Source: GCA-2748575 sp965222725 (lineage in GTDB: Bacteria; Pseudomonadota; Gammaproteobacteria; Pseudomonadales; Ketobacteraceae). Taken from it: DNA of 64,000 bases. Positions 35,260-45,130 of the stretch are shown piece after piece (positions within the stretch are counted from its first letter, which is position 1; the number at the start of each line of letters is the position of its first letter). Below the pieces are notes generated by a model. That model was not told where the DNA came from and ran no database searches. It saw only the letters and a list, made by a program, of their open reading frames with translations. A program made the translations under genes and the position numbers. Location of the stretch: positions 5,766,001 through 5,830,000 of the forward strand of contig OZ244969.1 of assembly GCA_965222725.1 (NCBI GenBank). The letters run 5' to 3'.

Positions 35260-36615
35260 ATGGATCAGATTCGCGAACTGCTTACCTATATAGACGGCAA
35301 TATTCTGTGGGGGCCGCCCATGCTGATAGCGCTGGCCCTGACAGGCACCTATCTGATGGCCGGCCTGCGACTGATGCCGCTGCGCAAGCTCGGTTATGCG
35401 TTTCGCCAGCTGTGGCAGGGGCGCCACAGCCAGGGGGACGGGGATATCAGCGCCTTCAATGCCCTGATGACCTCCCTCTCGGCGACCATTGGCACCGGCA
35501 ATATCGCCGGTGTAGCCACGGCAATCGCCGCCGGCGGGCCCGGCGCTCTGTTCTGGATGTGGTGTATTGCCCTGGCGGGTATGGCCACCAAATACGCCGA
35601 AGCCGTGTGTGCTGTGAAATACCGGGAAACCGACAGCGACGGCCGCCATGTGGGCGGGCCTATGTACTACATCAAGAACGGTATGGGCCAGAGCTGGCGC
35701 TGGCTGGGGGTGCTGTTTGCCATTTTTGGCATGTGTGCCGGATTCGGTATTGGCAACACCGTGCAATCCAACTCCGTTGCGGATGCCCTGAATACCGTGC
35801 TGGGCGTGGAAAAACTGCATACCGGAGCGGTGCTGGCCGTGCTTGCCGGGCTGGTACTGTTAGGTGGTATTCAGCGTATCGCCACGGTCGTGGGCAAGCT
35901 GGTGCCCCTGATGGCCATCCTGTACCTGATTTGCGGTACGGTGATTCTGGCCATGAATGCCGCCGAAATCCCTTCCGCCATTGGTTTTATTGTCAGCAAC
36001 GCCTTTACCCCCACTGGCGCAGTAGGCGGCTTTGCGGGTGCCACCGTGTGGGCGGCCATTCGCTATGGGGTTGCCCGCGGTGTATTTTCCAACGAAGCCG
36101 GCCTGGGCAGCGCGCCGATTGCCCATGCGGCTGCCAAAACCGACAACCCGGTGCGCCAGGGCACCATCGCCATGCTGGGCACCTTTATCGACACCATTAT
36201 TATCTGCAGCATTACCGGGCTGGTAATTGTGGTGACCGGCGCCTGGACCAGCGGTGAAAACGGTGCATCGCTGTCCACCCTGGCGTTTAACAACGGTCTG
36301 CCCGGCTTTGGCAGTTATGTGGTCAGTTTTGGCCTGGCCATATTTGCCTTTACTACCCTGCTGGGCTGGAGTTACTACAGCGAACGCTGTGCGGAATACC
36401 TGTTCGGCACCCGGGTGATTCTGCCGTTCCGGATTTTATGGATACTGGCCATACCCGCCGGCACTATACTCACCCTGAAGGACGTTTGGTTGCTGGCGGA
36501 CATGATGAACGCCATGATGGCCATCCCCAACCTGATCGCCCTGCTGGCACTGAGCCCGGTGGTGTTCAAACTGACCAAAGACTATTTCCAGAAAGAATCA
36601 CAGGCTGTTTCATGA
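35260..36615 (+). CDS. Alanine/glycine:cation symporter, AgcS family
   Basis: Members import alanine or glycine with Na+ or H+. The 451-residue polytopic protein has family signatures: SAFNALMTSLSATIGTGNIAGVATAI (about residues 61-90), GGPGALFWMWCIALAGMATKYAE, GGPMYYIKNGMG and GVARGVFSNEAGLGSAPIAHAAAK. About ten or eleven membrane segments are visible. The stop overlaps the nadC start (ATGA), so the two are translationally coupled; a functional link between them is not obvious. An AGG is 8 nt before the ATG. Confidence 0.93.
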   Translation: MDQIRELLTYIDGNILWGPPMLIALALTGTYLMAGLRLMPLRKLGYAFRQLWQGRHSQGDGDISAFNALMTSLSATIGTGNIAGVATAIAAGGPGALFWMWCIALAGMATKYAEAVCAVKYRETDSDGRHVGGPMYYIKNGMGQSWRWLGVLFAIFGMCAGFGIGNTVQSNSVADALNTVLGVEKLHTGAVLAVLAGLVLLGGIQRIATVVGKLVPLMAILYLICGTVILAMNAAEIPSAIGFIVSNAFTPTGAVGGFAGATVWAAIRYGVARGVFSNEAGLGSAPIAHAAAKTDNPVRQGTIAMLGTFIDTIIICSITGLVIVVTGAWTSGENGASLSTLAFNNGLPGFGSYVVSFGLAIFAFTTLLGWSYYSERCAEYLFGTRVILPFRILWILAIPAGTILTLKDVWLLADMMNAMMAIPNLIALLALSPVVFKLTKDYFQKESQAVS

Positions 36616-37460
36616 CCGATAACCAGAACACTGATTTCCTGAAAAAGGACATAAGCAATACCGTCGCCTGGGCCCTGGAAGAGGATATCCGTGACGGCGA
36701 CATTACCGCCGCCCTGATTCCCGCCACACAAACCGCCACGGCCACCGTCATTACCCGGGAAGCGGCCACTATTTGCGGCCTAGCCTGGGTAAGCGAAGTC
36801 TTCCGCCAGGTGGACCCGGAGGTAGAGCTGGCGTGGCATGTGGCCGACGGCGATCAGGTAACCCCTGACCAGAAACTGCTGACCCTGACCGGAAAAGCCC
36901 GCAGCCTGCTGACCGGTGAACGCTGCGCCCTGAACTTTCTGCAAACCCTGAGCGGCACCGCCACCCGGGCAAAGCATTATGCCGACCTGGTAGCAGGCAC
37001 CGGCGTGCGGCTGCTGGACACCCGCAAAACCATACCCGGCCTGCGCACCGCCCAGAAATATGCGGTAACTTGCGGGGGCTGCTACAACCACCGGATTGGC
37101 CTGTATGATGCTTTTCTGATCAAGGAAAACCATATTGCCGCCTGCGGCGGGATCAGCCAGGCCGTAGAGACCGCCCGTGAGCAAGCCCCCGGTAAGCCGG
37201 TGGAAGTGGAGGTGGAAAACCTGGCCGAACTGGAACAGGCCCTGACGGCGGGTGCCGATGTGATCATGCTGGATAATTTTTCCCTGGAAGATATGCGCAA
37301 AGCAGTGGAAATCAATCAGGGACGAGCTAAGCTTGAAGCATCAGGTGGCGTTACAGATCAGACACTTAGGCCAATTGCGGAGACTGGTGTGGATTATATT
37401 TCCATTGGTGTGCTGACTAAGGATTTTGTGGCGCTGGATTTGTCTATGCGGGTTGGGTGA
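36612..37460 (+). CDS. nadC: Nicotinate-nucleotide pyrophosphorylase (carboxylating)
   Basis: NadC (quinolinate phosphoribosyltransferase) converts quinolinate and PRPP to nicotinate mononucleotide in NAD synthesis. The 282-residue protein from ATG 36612 is of normal length; the frame is open further upstream but that part is a shadow of the symporter gene. Blocks include EDIRDGDITAALIP, LLTGERCALNFLQTLSG, LLDTRKTIPGLRTAQKYAV, HRIGLYDAFLIKENHI, DVIMLDNFS and LEASGGV. Its product is also a CobT substrate. It marks the conserved boundary before the glycan island. Confidence 0.97.
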   Translation: MTDNQNTDFLKKDISNTVAWALEEDIRDGDITAALIPATQTATATVITREAATICGLAWVSEVFRQVDPEVELAWHVADGDQVTPDQKLLTLTGKARSLLTGERCALNFLQTLSGTATRAKHYADLVAGTGVRLLDTRKTIPGLRTAQKYAVTCGGCYNHRIGLYDAFLIKENHIAACGGISQAVETAREQAPGKPVEVEVENLAELEQALTAGADVIMLDNFSLEDMRKAVEINQGRAKLEASGGVTDQTLRPIAETGVDYISIGVLTKDFVALDLSMRVG

Positions 37461-37570
37461 AAAACGCCCCTTTCATATTTTTCTACAATTTGAGGAATTC
37501 TTACTGGATTACCTTCTATTACGACCATGCATAATTGGTCGATTAAATTGTAGTCGAGACTTCTTGAACC

Positions 37571-38329
37571 ATGGCCAAGCAAGAACTCCCCAAGCAGCTT
37601 ATCAGGAAACTTAAGACCTTTATAAAGCTTCCATTTCACCCGCAATGGCACACTAGGAAAAGCCATAAGCTGAGAACCCTTATTTCCAGCGTTCCTCCAA
37701 GAAGCAGAATTCTCGATATTGGCTGTTATGACAAATGGCCAAGCTCTCTGATTTCGGATACCTGCAGCTACATTGGTCTTGATTATCTTCAAACAGCCAC
37801 AGAATGGTATCATTCAAAACCTGATGTGTTTGCAGACGCGCACGATTTGCCGTTCTCAAACGAAACTTTCGACCGAATTTTCATTCTTGATGTACTCGAG
37901 CACGTGGAAAACCCACAAAAGGTTCTCTCCGAGGCATGCAGGGCCCTCGAGAAGCAAGGCCGCATATTAATCCAGGTGCCTTTTCTTTATCCAATACATG
38001 ACGCACCAAGAGACTTTCACCGCAATACAATCTATGGCTGGACCCTTGCAGCAGAAAACGCCAGACTGGAAATAGAGGAAAAAATCGAACTAGGATCAAC
38101 GTGGGAGACTGCAGCATTACTTAAAAATCTTAGCTTAGCTGACGCAGCAATCAAACAACTCAAAGATAAAAACCCTTTTTGTATAGTCACACTAATTGTC
38201 ATTCCATTTTATTCACTTATCCAAAACCTGACCAGCAAGTTATTCACATGGCTACTACCCGCTAGCGCCATTATGCCTCACACCTATATTTTATTGTTAA
38301 AAAAAATCAGCTCAGATGAATCCGATTAG
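37571..38329 (+). CDS. Class I SAM-dependent methyltransferase
   Basis: The 252-residue protein has a methyltransferase-11-type core: ILDIGCYDKWPSSLI (motif I variant, about residues 47-61), YIGLDYLQ, DAHDLPFSNETFDRIFILDVLEHV and GRILIQVPFLYP. The C-terminal 60 residues are hydrophobic and may bind the membrane. It overlaps the next gene by 14 nt and begins the plus-strand block of the island. The substrate is probably a glycan or lipid-linked sugar, by context only. Confidence 0.82.
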   Translation: MAKQELPKQLIRKLKTFIKLPFHPQWHTRKSHKLRTLISSVPPRSRILDIGCYDKWPSSLISDTCSYIGLDYLQTATEWYHSKPDVFADAHDLPFSNETFDRIFILDVLEHVENPQKVLSEACRALEKQGRILIQVPFLYPIHDAPRDFHRNTIYGWTLAAENARLEIEEKIELGSTWETAALLKNLSLADAAIKQLKDKNPFCIVTLIVIPFYSLIQNLTSKLFTWLLPASAIMPHTYILLLKKISSDESD

Positions 38330-39488
38330 AGTTCTGGTTTTAACCACGTCATACCCCGTAAGAGACGATTCTGTTAGTGGGATATTCGTTAAACAATTAA
38401 TTGACAATCTACCAGACGAGATTGATACGCTGGTTCTCACGCCTGCGGACAGCAAATCTACAAAACTATCAGAAGGAAGGGTTATCCCCTGCAAATACGC
38501 CCCTAGAACCTGGCAAACCCTAGCACATAACCCTGGAGGCATCCCCGTCGCATTACAAAAAAACAGATTCGGTTACTTCCTCATACCTTTTCTGCTTTCC
38601 AGCATGTTTATCCACTGCCTTTTTCTGGGAAGAAGCCGAGATGTCATTCATGCCAATTGGGCAATCTGTGGCTTGATCGCCGGGATATGCGGAACCATAA
38701 TTCGCAAAAAAGTGGTGACAACACTTAGAGGTGAGGACATTAACAGGGCAACGAATTCCGCCATTTCCAAACTGATTCTAAAGGTTTGCATAGGACTCAG
38801 CGATTCGATCGTATGTGTCAGCTCTTCTCACAGCAAATCACTGAAGAAGCTTTACCCAACAGCAGCTCATAAAATCCAACATATACCAAATGGCGTATCA
38901 TCGGAACTATTGAGCAGCTCACCGAATCCCGGAAATAATGATTCAGTCACCATACTAACTATAGGAAGTCTTATTCCTCGAAAAAACATAAGCTGTATTA
39001 TCGAAGCAATAAGCAAGTGCAGGTGTCGTAACAGGATTCGGCTGAAAATTGTTGGCGAAGGCCCATTAAAGCAGGCTCTCGACCTGAGCACAAAAACACT
39101 CGGAGTACAAACGGAATTCAAAGGCCAGGTAGACTTCAGGAACATAGGAAAAGAGTACCAGTCTTCAGACATCTTCATACTGGCAAGTTTCAGCGAGGGA
39201 CGGCCTAACGTAATGCTTGAGGCCATGGCCTCAGGTTTAACTGTTATCTGCTCCGACATACCAGGAACAAATGAAGTAATCACCCAAAATTCAGACGGCA
39301 TATTATTCGAGCTGGACAACAGAGTTTCCCTCGCAAACGCAATAGACACCGCGTGCGAATCGACTGAATTTAGAAACAGACTGGGAAGTAATGCAAAAGC
39401 TTATATATTGAAAAACCAGTTAACCTGGCAACACACCGGATCCACATATGCTTCTTTATACCGATCCATGATTGAGGGCAATGCCTAG
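38316..39488 (+). CDS. Glycosyltransferase family 4
   Basis: The 390-residue protein is a GT-B-fold retaining glycosyltransferase. The N-terminal domain starts RVLVLTTSYPVRDDSVSGIF, and IPNGVSSELL marks the linker. The donor-sugar domain contains ILTIGSLIPRKNISCII, LKIVGEGPLKQAL and the GT4 signature FILASFSEGRPNVMLEAMASG with the EX7E-type glutamates. Its start lies within the methyltransferase gene and the next gene starts one base after its stop, indicating tight coupling. Donor and acceptor unknown. Confidence 0.9.
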   Translation: MNPIRVLVLTTSYPVRDDSVSGIFVKQLIDNLPDEIDTLVLTPADSKSTKLSEGRVIPCKYAPRTWQTLAHNPGGIPVALQKNRFGYFLIPFLLSSMFIHCLFLGRSRDVIHANWAICGLIAGICGTIIRKKVVTTLRGEDINRATNSAISKLILKVCIGLSDSIVCVSSSHSKSLKKLYPTAAHKIQHIPNGVSSELLSSSPNPGNNDSVTILTIGSLIPRKNISCIIEAISKCRCRNRIRLKIVGEGPLKQALDLSTKTLGVQTEFKGQVDFRNIGKEYQSSDIFILASFSEGRPNVMLEAMASGLTVICSDIPGTNEVITQNSDGILFELDNRVSLANAIDTACESTEFRNRLGSNAKAYILKNQLTWQHTGSTYASLYRSMIEGNA

Positions 39489-41339
39489 ATGTGCGGACTG
39501 AACTTTATATACAGCCCCGGCAATAGCCAACATATTGAGAAAAGACTGATACGCGCCAACAAAAAGCTTATTCACAGAGGCCCGGACCAACAGGCAATCC
39601 GGGTAATGGACTCTTGTGGACTGGGTCATACCAGATTATCCATTCTGGACTTAACGAAAAGCACTCAACCTATGAGTTCGGAGTGTGGTCGCTATTGGAT
39701 CGTTTTCAATGGAGAAATCTACAACTTCAAGGAGCTACGAAACAGCTTAAAGTCGAAATGGAAATTTAGAACTTCCGGAGACACAGAAACGATCCTCGCA
39801 GGAATCGTTTCTGAGGGAGAATCATTTATTAAGAAGCTGGATGGAATGTGGGCATTTGTAATCTGGGACAACATGGCTCAGAAATTAACAGCCAGTAGAG
39901 ACCCATTTGGGAAAAAACCTCTTTACTACACCACCAAAGAAAATGAGATTTTCCTCTCTTCTGAAATCCCCTCTCTCAGGTTGCTGGATGACTCTCGATG
40001 GGACGAGAACCCGGAGGCAACAGCAAATTACTTCAGGTTTGGCTTTTTCATGCCAGGAAAGACTATTTACAAGTCAATAAACGAAGTTCTACCCGCACAT
40101 ACCTTAAACTGGGGGCCCGGCAGAGCAATTACTCAAACTCGCTATTGGCAACTACCGGAACATCGAAATCAAAACCTCTCTCGCAATGAAGTTAACGAGA
40201 ATACAAAATCGCTATTAAATCATGCGATAGAGAAAAGATTACTTGCAGATGTAGAAGTCGGTGCCTTCCTTTCCGGAGGAATTGATTCTTCTCTTGTTGT
40301 GGCATTGGCATCAGAAAAAACAACCAACCTCAAAACTTTTTGCATAAGATTTTCCCAAGAAGGCTTTGATGAAAGTCAACACGCACGCCTTATAGCGAAA
40401 AAATTCGCTACAGATCACTATGAGTTCAGCTTCGATGAAATAAATCCCGGCGATATAACAGAATTATTGATAGATAATTTCGGTCAACCTTTCGGAGACC
40501 CATCAGCTCTGCCTACGGCACTGATATCCCATAAAACCTCAAAACATGTAAAAGTTGTATTAACGGGTGACGGCGGCGATGAAATCTTCTCAGGTTATCA
40601 ACGATATCAAGCACAGAAACTACTTGAGCTATACAACAAAGCACCAAAAGCAATTACTGCATTACTTGAGAAAACTACAACCTTCATAAAGGAGCCAGAT
40701 ACACACCACAGTCAAAGTGTAATAAAGAAGTTGCTTCTTTTTATTCGCATAGCTCAACGTTACCGGCAAGACTCTCGATATCTAGGGCCGGAGATTGATG
40801 CAGAGAGGCTTCCTTTTCCAGATGATAATTGGTACCGCGAAAAGACGCTGAACGAGTTCAATGCTGTACAACTACCAAACATAGAACGGATGATGAAGAA
40901 GGACACCGAAGTATACTTACCACAGGACATCCTCTTCAAAGTAGACCGATGCACTATGGCTCACGGCCTGGAGGCACGCTCACCATTTCTAGACAAATCA
41001 CTCGCAGAGTTTGCCTATTCTATCGGGCTTGAACACCACAGATCATTGACAAGTGGAAAAAGCCTGCTCAAAACCAACTTCCCCCAATTACCAGATTCAA
41101 TCATTCACAGGCGAAAACAAGGATTTTCAATTCCCGTTGCTCACTGGTTCAAGCATGACTTAAGAGACGAATTACTGGACCTGGCAACAACACACAGCCC
41201 CCAAGTCAACAAACCAAGTCTGGTAAACACACTCGATAGGCATTTGTCAGGCAAAGTGGACTTGGGCCTGCAGCTTTGGGCAATCTATACCTACCTAAAG
41301 TGGAAAGAGCACTACGATAGTCAAAAAGCTAATCTATAG
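39489..41339 (+). CDS. asnB: Asparagine synthase (glutamine-hydrolysing), glycan-cluster type
   Basis: The enzyme amidates a carboxyl group with glutamine-derived ammonia. The 616-residue protein begins MCGLNFIY, so Cys2 becomes the N-terminal nucleophile of the class II amidotransferase domain, with HRGPDQQ, GHTRLSILDL, FNGEIYN and GDTETIL. The synthase domain has the ATP pyrophosphatase motif AFLSGGIDSSLVVALAS and LTGDGGDEIFSGYQRY. Such genes inside polysaccharide loci may amidate uronic acids or amino-acid-decorated sugars instead of making free asparagine; that is inference. It converges with the acyltransferase gene, overlapping by 11 nt. Confidence 0.9.
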   Translation: MCGLNFIYSPGNSQHIEKRLIRANKKLIHRGPDQQAIRVMDSCGLGHTRLSILDLTKSTQPMSSECGRYWIVFNGEIYNFKELRNSLKSKWKFRTSGDTETILAGIVSEGESFIKKLDGMWAFVIWDNMAQKLTASRDPFGKKPLYYTTKENEIFLSSEIPSLRLLDDSRWDENPEATANYFRFGFFMPGKTIYKSINEVLPAHTLNWGPGRAITQTRYWQLPEHRNQNLSRNEVNENTKSLLNHAIEKRLLADVEVGAFLSGGIDSSLVVALASEKTTNLKTFCIRFSQEGFDESQHARLIAKKFATDHYEFSFDEINPGDITELLIDNFGQPFGDPSALPTALISHKTSKHVKVVLTGDGGDEIFSGYQRYQAQKLLELYNKAPKAITALLEKTTTFIKEPDTHHSQSVIKKLLLFIRIAQRYRQDSRYLGPEIDAERLPFPDDNWYREKTLNEFNAVQLPNIERMMKKDTEVYLPQDILFKVDRCTMAHGLEARSPFLDKSLAEFAYSIGLEHHRSLTSGKSLLKTNFPQLPDSIIHRRKQGFSIPVAHWFKHDLRDELLDLATTHSPQVNKPSLVNTLDRHLSGKVDLGLQLWAIYTYLKWKEHYDSQKANL

Positions 41340-42165
41340 ATTTACGTAACGGCTTAGCCGGAACACCACCAACACGGGACCCGGGAGGCACATTCTTGTT
41401 GACCACAGAATTTGCAGCAACAATGGAATTTTCCCCGATACGAATACCATCCAGGACCTTAACCCCCGCACCAATCCATACATTGTCTTCAATCACTATA
41501 CCACGCAGCGTAATCCCCTGATCCTTAAAGGGGGTTTCGCATATCTCTGCATTATGACTGGAAGCAACAATAAAACAATGCCCGGCAATCATGACATTAT
41601 CGCCGATAGTTAGTCCACCGTTGCCATATAGCACACTATGCTGACCTATAGCTACATTCCTACCTATGCGGATATAACCTTCTGGTGGCCCGGAATTCAG
41701 ACATGCAAAACTTCTTACAAAACTGCCCTCACCAATCTCAATTGCACATCGACAATTGGTAGTTGCAATAATTTGACAGTAGTCATCCAGCACAACATCA
41801 GACCCCAGAACTATTTGTTGAGGCGCCCGCAAAGTAACATTGACTCCAACAGTTAATCTGGAATGCATCCCTCGGAAAAGGCGCGGATAAAATGCACGCC
41901 TAAGACCATAACCTAACACGCCCTTAAGTCCCGAAAATAATGTAAATACAACCTCCTGAAAAAACCACTGCAAAAAGCTCGCATAAGGACCGGCGACCAG
42001 CCTTCGGTATCGAGCGAAAGCTGATTCGCCAGCATAAATTTCAGTCAAGTTGACTTCCCGCTTGCCTTCCATTTGCATCCCGTTTTCAGCTTTCGAGTCA
42101 CCAGCATTCACATAATCAAAACCAAAGACAACCAGATCAGATCTAGTACCAACACCTGCTGACAT
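41329..42165 (-). CDS. Left-handed beta-helix acyltransferase
   Basis: The 278-residue protein has an N-terminal extension (about 1-95) with hydrophobic FLQWFFQEVVFTLFSG. A hexapeptide-repeat beta helix follows, ending in the CAT/WcaF-type signature IGAGVKVLDGIRIGENSIVAANSVV and GVPAKPLR. The likely catalytic histidine is in IVASSHNAE. It probably O-acetylates a sugar of the island's glycan. ATGs at residues 30 and 32 are possible later starts. It diverges from the flippase-like gene with a 47-nt gap. Confidence 0.85.
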   Translation of the reverse strand: MSAGVGTRSDLVVFGFDYVNAGDSKAENGMQMEGKREVNLTEIYAGESAFARYRRLVAGPYASFLQWFFQEVVFTLFSGLKGVLGYGLRRAFYPRLFRGMHSRLTVGVNVTLRAPQQIVLGSDVVLDDYCQIIATTNCRCAIEIGEGSFVRSFACLNSGPPEGYIRIGRNVAIGQHSVLYGNGGLTIGDNVMIAGHCFIVASSHNAEICETPFKDQGITLRGIVIEDNVWIGAGVKVLDGIRIGENSIVAANSVVNKNVPPGSRVGGVPAKPLRKSID

Positions 42166-42212
42166 TATAGACTAGAATAACCCTATACCTGAACCCAGAA
42201 AGTGACACCATT

Positions 42213-43121
42213 TTGAATATCAAAGACATATCACGGATTGCCATTCCCGCGTTCGCAGCACTGTTTTTTGGGGTGGCATTAATACAGCACTGGGATCAAT
42301 TAAAAAGCCTTAACCTGGGGCACAAACTTGTAGCCGCCGGTATAACCCTACCCCTGCTTACGGGAATTTTTCTCACAGACGCGTACGGCTGGCATCTAAT
42401 TTTGCGATCCATCGGAGCAAAAATTACAGCCGCCAACTCGATCTCAATATGGTACATATCTGCTTTCGCTAGATACATTCCTGGCGTAATCTGGACCTAC
42501 CTCAGCAGAATTCAAAAGACAAACGAATTGGGGGTTTCAACCAGGACCTGCATATCAAGCGTCATTCTCGAGAGCTTTCTGCTGGCATTCTCAGCACTAA
42601 TATGCAGCTTTCCTATAGCTGCATCATATTTTGATCTTAAAACTTCAGTATTGTTGTATGCTTTGGGAGTAGCCTTATTCTTCATAATCCTGTCAAGACA
42701 GAGCGTTATACTGGTATTACGCAAGCTTAAATATAAAAGCCGCATTGCAAACAGCCTTAGACGTTTTAAAACCCCAAAAACACACCAACTTGCCCTACTC
42801 ACTGCATTCTACATTGTGTTCTCGCTAGTTTTCGCCAGCACATTTCTATGGTTTTCATCCATATTAATAAATCTCGAAGACATGTCCAATCAGGAACTAG
42901 CCATAATTGCATGCTCATTTCCACTAAGTTTCGCTCTGGGGTTTATCGTTTCAATATCGCCAGGCGGACTAGGCATCAGAGAAGGTGCCATGTACGCAAT
43001 TCTTATCCAGACAATTCCCCCAGCAGAAGCACTCACCCTTTCGCTCGCGACAAGAGGGTGGCTAATCACCGGAGAACTAATTGGTGCAGCATTGGTCTTT
43101 GCAAAACTTAAACTTGCTTGA
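42213..43121 (+). CDS. Lysylphosphatidylglycerol synthase transmembrane-like (flippase-like) protein
   Basis: The 302-residue protein consists of about seven to eight membrane helices of the LPG_synthase_TM (UPF0104) type, with WYISAFARYIPGVIWTY and SISPGGLGIREGAMYAIL as recognisable segments. Such proteins in glycan loci are proposed to flip or anchor lipid-linked intermediates. The start is a TTG at 42213 without a good Shine-Dalgarno, so the N-terminus is uncertain. It overlaps the convergent radical SAM gene by 14 nt. Confidence 0.78.
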   Translation: MNIKDISRIAIPAFAALFFGVALIQHWDQLKSLNLGHKLVAAGITLPLLTGIFLTDAYGWHLILRSIGAKITAANSISIWYISAFARYIPGVIWTYLSRIQKTNELGVSTRTCISSVILESFLLAFSALICSFPIAASYFDLKTSVLLYALGVALFFIILSRQSVILVLRKLKYKSRIANSLRRFKTPKTHQLALLTAFYIVFSLVFASTFLWFSSILINLEDMSNQELAIIACSFPLSFALGFIVSISPGGLGIREGAMYAILIQTIPPAEALTLSLATRGWLITGELIGAALVFAKLKLA

Positions 43122-44229
43122 TATCGATCTTTTGACTGTTCACCTGCGCATCTGTTGGGCTATCAACGTAAGATGGCCTAATTCCTGAAACCAGACATTC
43201 ATAGCAAATCAGGTTATCTTTAGGCACCTCCACTCCTTTACGCTTGGCGTATATCATTTTTCTGGAAAGCCGAAATTTTTGGTTATTCCATATTTCCAGA
43301 AACGAGTTATCAGACAACTCTCCAAAATCATCCGTTTTCTCAAAAGCATAACAGCAAGAGGCGACTCCTCCATCTGCCCTGACGTTTAAATGTGTCCAGG
43401 GACGATCACAATTCTTCAGCCTCTCCGGATTAAACATCTCCACCTTATATTTATCTTCTTTCGGAAGCCATGTCTCATCTTCAACATAAGCGGGCAAAGG
43501 CGTGAATTTGTTAATTCCCAGCTCGTAAGCCATGCGCTCTGTCTTTTCTACCTCGTGCTCATTGTGACGAAATACGATAAATTGCCATTCTATAAACGGA
43601 TGGCTGGCAGCCTTTTTTCTTCTCACTTCAAGAAGATTCTTGATGTTAGCAAGCACCTTTTCATATTCACCACCGACACGATATTTTTTATAGGTTTCAC
43701 TTGATCCGCCATCAACGGCCACCATGATATAGTCAATGCCACTATCAACGAGTCTTTCGTTATTCTTTGTCGTCATGACCGTAGCGTTCGTCGAGAGCAT
43801 AACATAAATGTTTTTACTCTTGGCATAATCCACTATGCGGTAAATATCCTTATTGATCAGAGGCTCCCCCCAAGTGTAAAGCTGTAGCAGATAAATATAA
43901 TCTCCGACTTGATCAATAATCTCTTTGGCCTCCTCAAACGACATATGTTTCACGTCTCGGCCGCCAGATATTCCTTTACCGGTCAGACAAAAAGGGCAGT
44001 TAAGATTACACACATTTGTAACCTCGAAAACGAACAGATAAGGATATCCCGATACAACCTCTTTACCTCTCCATTTCTCGTAATGAACCCTGAGAAGATT
44101 GGAGAGCTTTTTCCAAGAATTATAGAAAAGAAAAGCCTCAATATGCGAGAACGACAACCTGCTTGCAAAAAATGTTCTGGAGATCCAATTAATAAAAGTA
44201 AAGATCTGCCTTCTAGCCCAGTTTTTCAT
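43108..44229 (-). CDS. Radical SAM/SPASM protein
   Basis: The 373-residue protein has the radical SAM cluster motif CNLNCPFC (Cx3Cx2C) in EVTNVCNLNCPFCLTG at about residues 71-85. YTWGEPLINKDIYRIVDYAKS and a TIM-barrel-like pattern follow. A SPASM-type C-terminus has further cysteines (CDRPWTHLNVRADGGVASCCYAF and CYEC). Family roles include sugar, peptide or lipid modification; here the glycan island suggests a sugar or lipid carrier. It lies 8 nt after the methyltransferase gene, so the pair is probably co-translated. The N-terminal 60 residues are aromatic-rich and may touch the membrane. Confidence 0.85.
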   Translation of the reverse strand: MKNWARRQIFTFINWISRTFFASRLSFSHIEAFLFYNSWKKLSNLLRVHYEKWRGKEVVSGYPYLFVFEVTNVCNLNCPFCLTGKGISGGRDVKHMSFEEAKEIIDQVGDYIYLLQLYTWGEPLINKDIYRIVDYAKSKNIYVMLSTNATVMTTKNNERLVDSGIDYIMVAVDGGSSETYKKYRVGGEYEKVLANIKNLLEVRRKKAASHPFIEWQFIVFRHNEHEVEKTERMAYELGINKFTPLPAYVEDETWLPKEDKYKVEMFNPERLKNCDRPWTHLNVRADGGVASCCYAFEKTDDFGELSDNSFLEIWNNQKFRLSRKMIYAKRKGVEVPKDNLICYECLVSGIRPSYVDSPTDAQVNSQKIDIKQV

Positions 44230-44237
44230 AGATACAA

Positions 44238-45008
44238 TTACTCCACATCCCTTTTCCTAAGCAAGAAGATGTATGATGGAAGAAACCAATATATCAGCCT
44301 CAGAAATCCAGCTGGCATCCGTTCAATAACGCCTCCAGCGGGAATCATCTCTCTTGCATGAAAACGATCAGGATCTAAAATAACCTCAAGAGTATAGTCT
44401 TTTACCTCAAACCCACTAATCAAGCTACTTATTCCCCAGCGCGTTCGCAGGTTTTCGTAGTACACTTCCCCCTTTCCAGAAATTTTCATATAGACATTTG
44501 CCAGAGACTTTGGCAGCCAGGAAAGGAAAGGCAAATGGTAATGGGGTTCTACAACTGTCAGTCTCGAAGCCGCCCCCAAATAGCAGACACCATCATCCTT
44601 AAGAATCCGGCCTATTTCCTGAAACAGCTTATTTGCACTAGGCACATGCTCGTAAACATGATTGCAAGTAACAAGATCAACCGAAGCATCATCAAAGGGT
44701 AAGCCCATAGAATCACCATACTTAAACTCGACGTTTTCTGCATGCCTGTTAGACCTCGCAAACTCAAGGGCTTTTTCATCGATATCCAGGCCAATGACTC
44801 TTTTAAAATAGGGTGCTAACGCCTCAGTGAAAATACCACCAGAGCAGCCTATATCTACCGCCAGCTCAGCTTTGTCAGTAATGACTCCGTCAGCCTGAAG
44901 AATGCTGAGCATTTTCATTACCTTGGGGGCCTTGTGACTATCATCCAGCAAAATTGGGGAGGCCTCTGAAAGGTTTTCCTGATATTTCACACTACCACCC
45001 ATATTCAT
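44238..45008 (-). CDS. Class I SAM-dependent methyltransferase
   Basis: The 256-residue protein has a methyltransferase-11 core: AVDIGCSGGIFTEAL (motif I), VIGLDIDEKALEFA, GDSMGLPFDDASVDLVTCNHVYEHV and GRILKDDGVCYLG. The C-terminus ends in a hydrophobic segment FLRLIYWFLPSYIFLL. I start at ATG 45008 because the frame extends only to a TTG further up. It is the third gene of the leftward series from pilA. The 45009-45130 gap upstream contains no gene. Confidence 0.83.
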   Translation of the reverse strand: MNMGGSVKYQENLSEASPILLDDSHKAPKVMKMLSILQADGVITDKAELAVDIGCSGGIFTEALAPYFKRVIGLDIDEKALEFARSNRHAENVEFKYGDSMGLPFDDASVDLVTCNHVYEHVPSANKLFQEIGRILKDDGVCYLGAASRLTVVEPHYHLPFLSWLPKSLANVYMKISGKGEVYYENLRTRWGISSLISGFEVKDYTLEVILDPDRFHAREMIPAGGVIERMPAGFLRLIYWFLPSYIFLLRKRDVE

Positions 45009-45130
45009 ACCACCACACAATCAAATCCGCTCATTAAGGCCCGGGTCAATAAATATACATTCTAGGCAGTCAAAGCACCCGTATACAGGAGCAAGTCTCA
45101 TTTTCATCAACCGGAATTAAAAGATAATCT

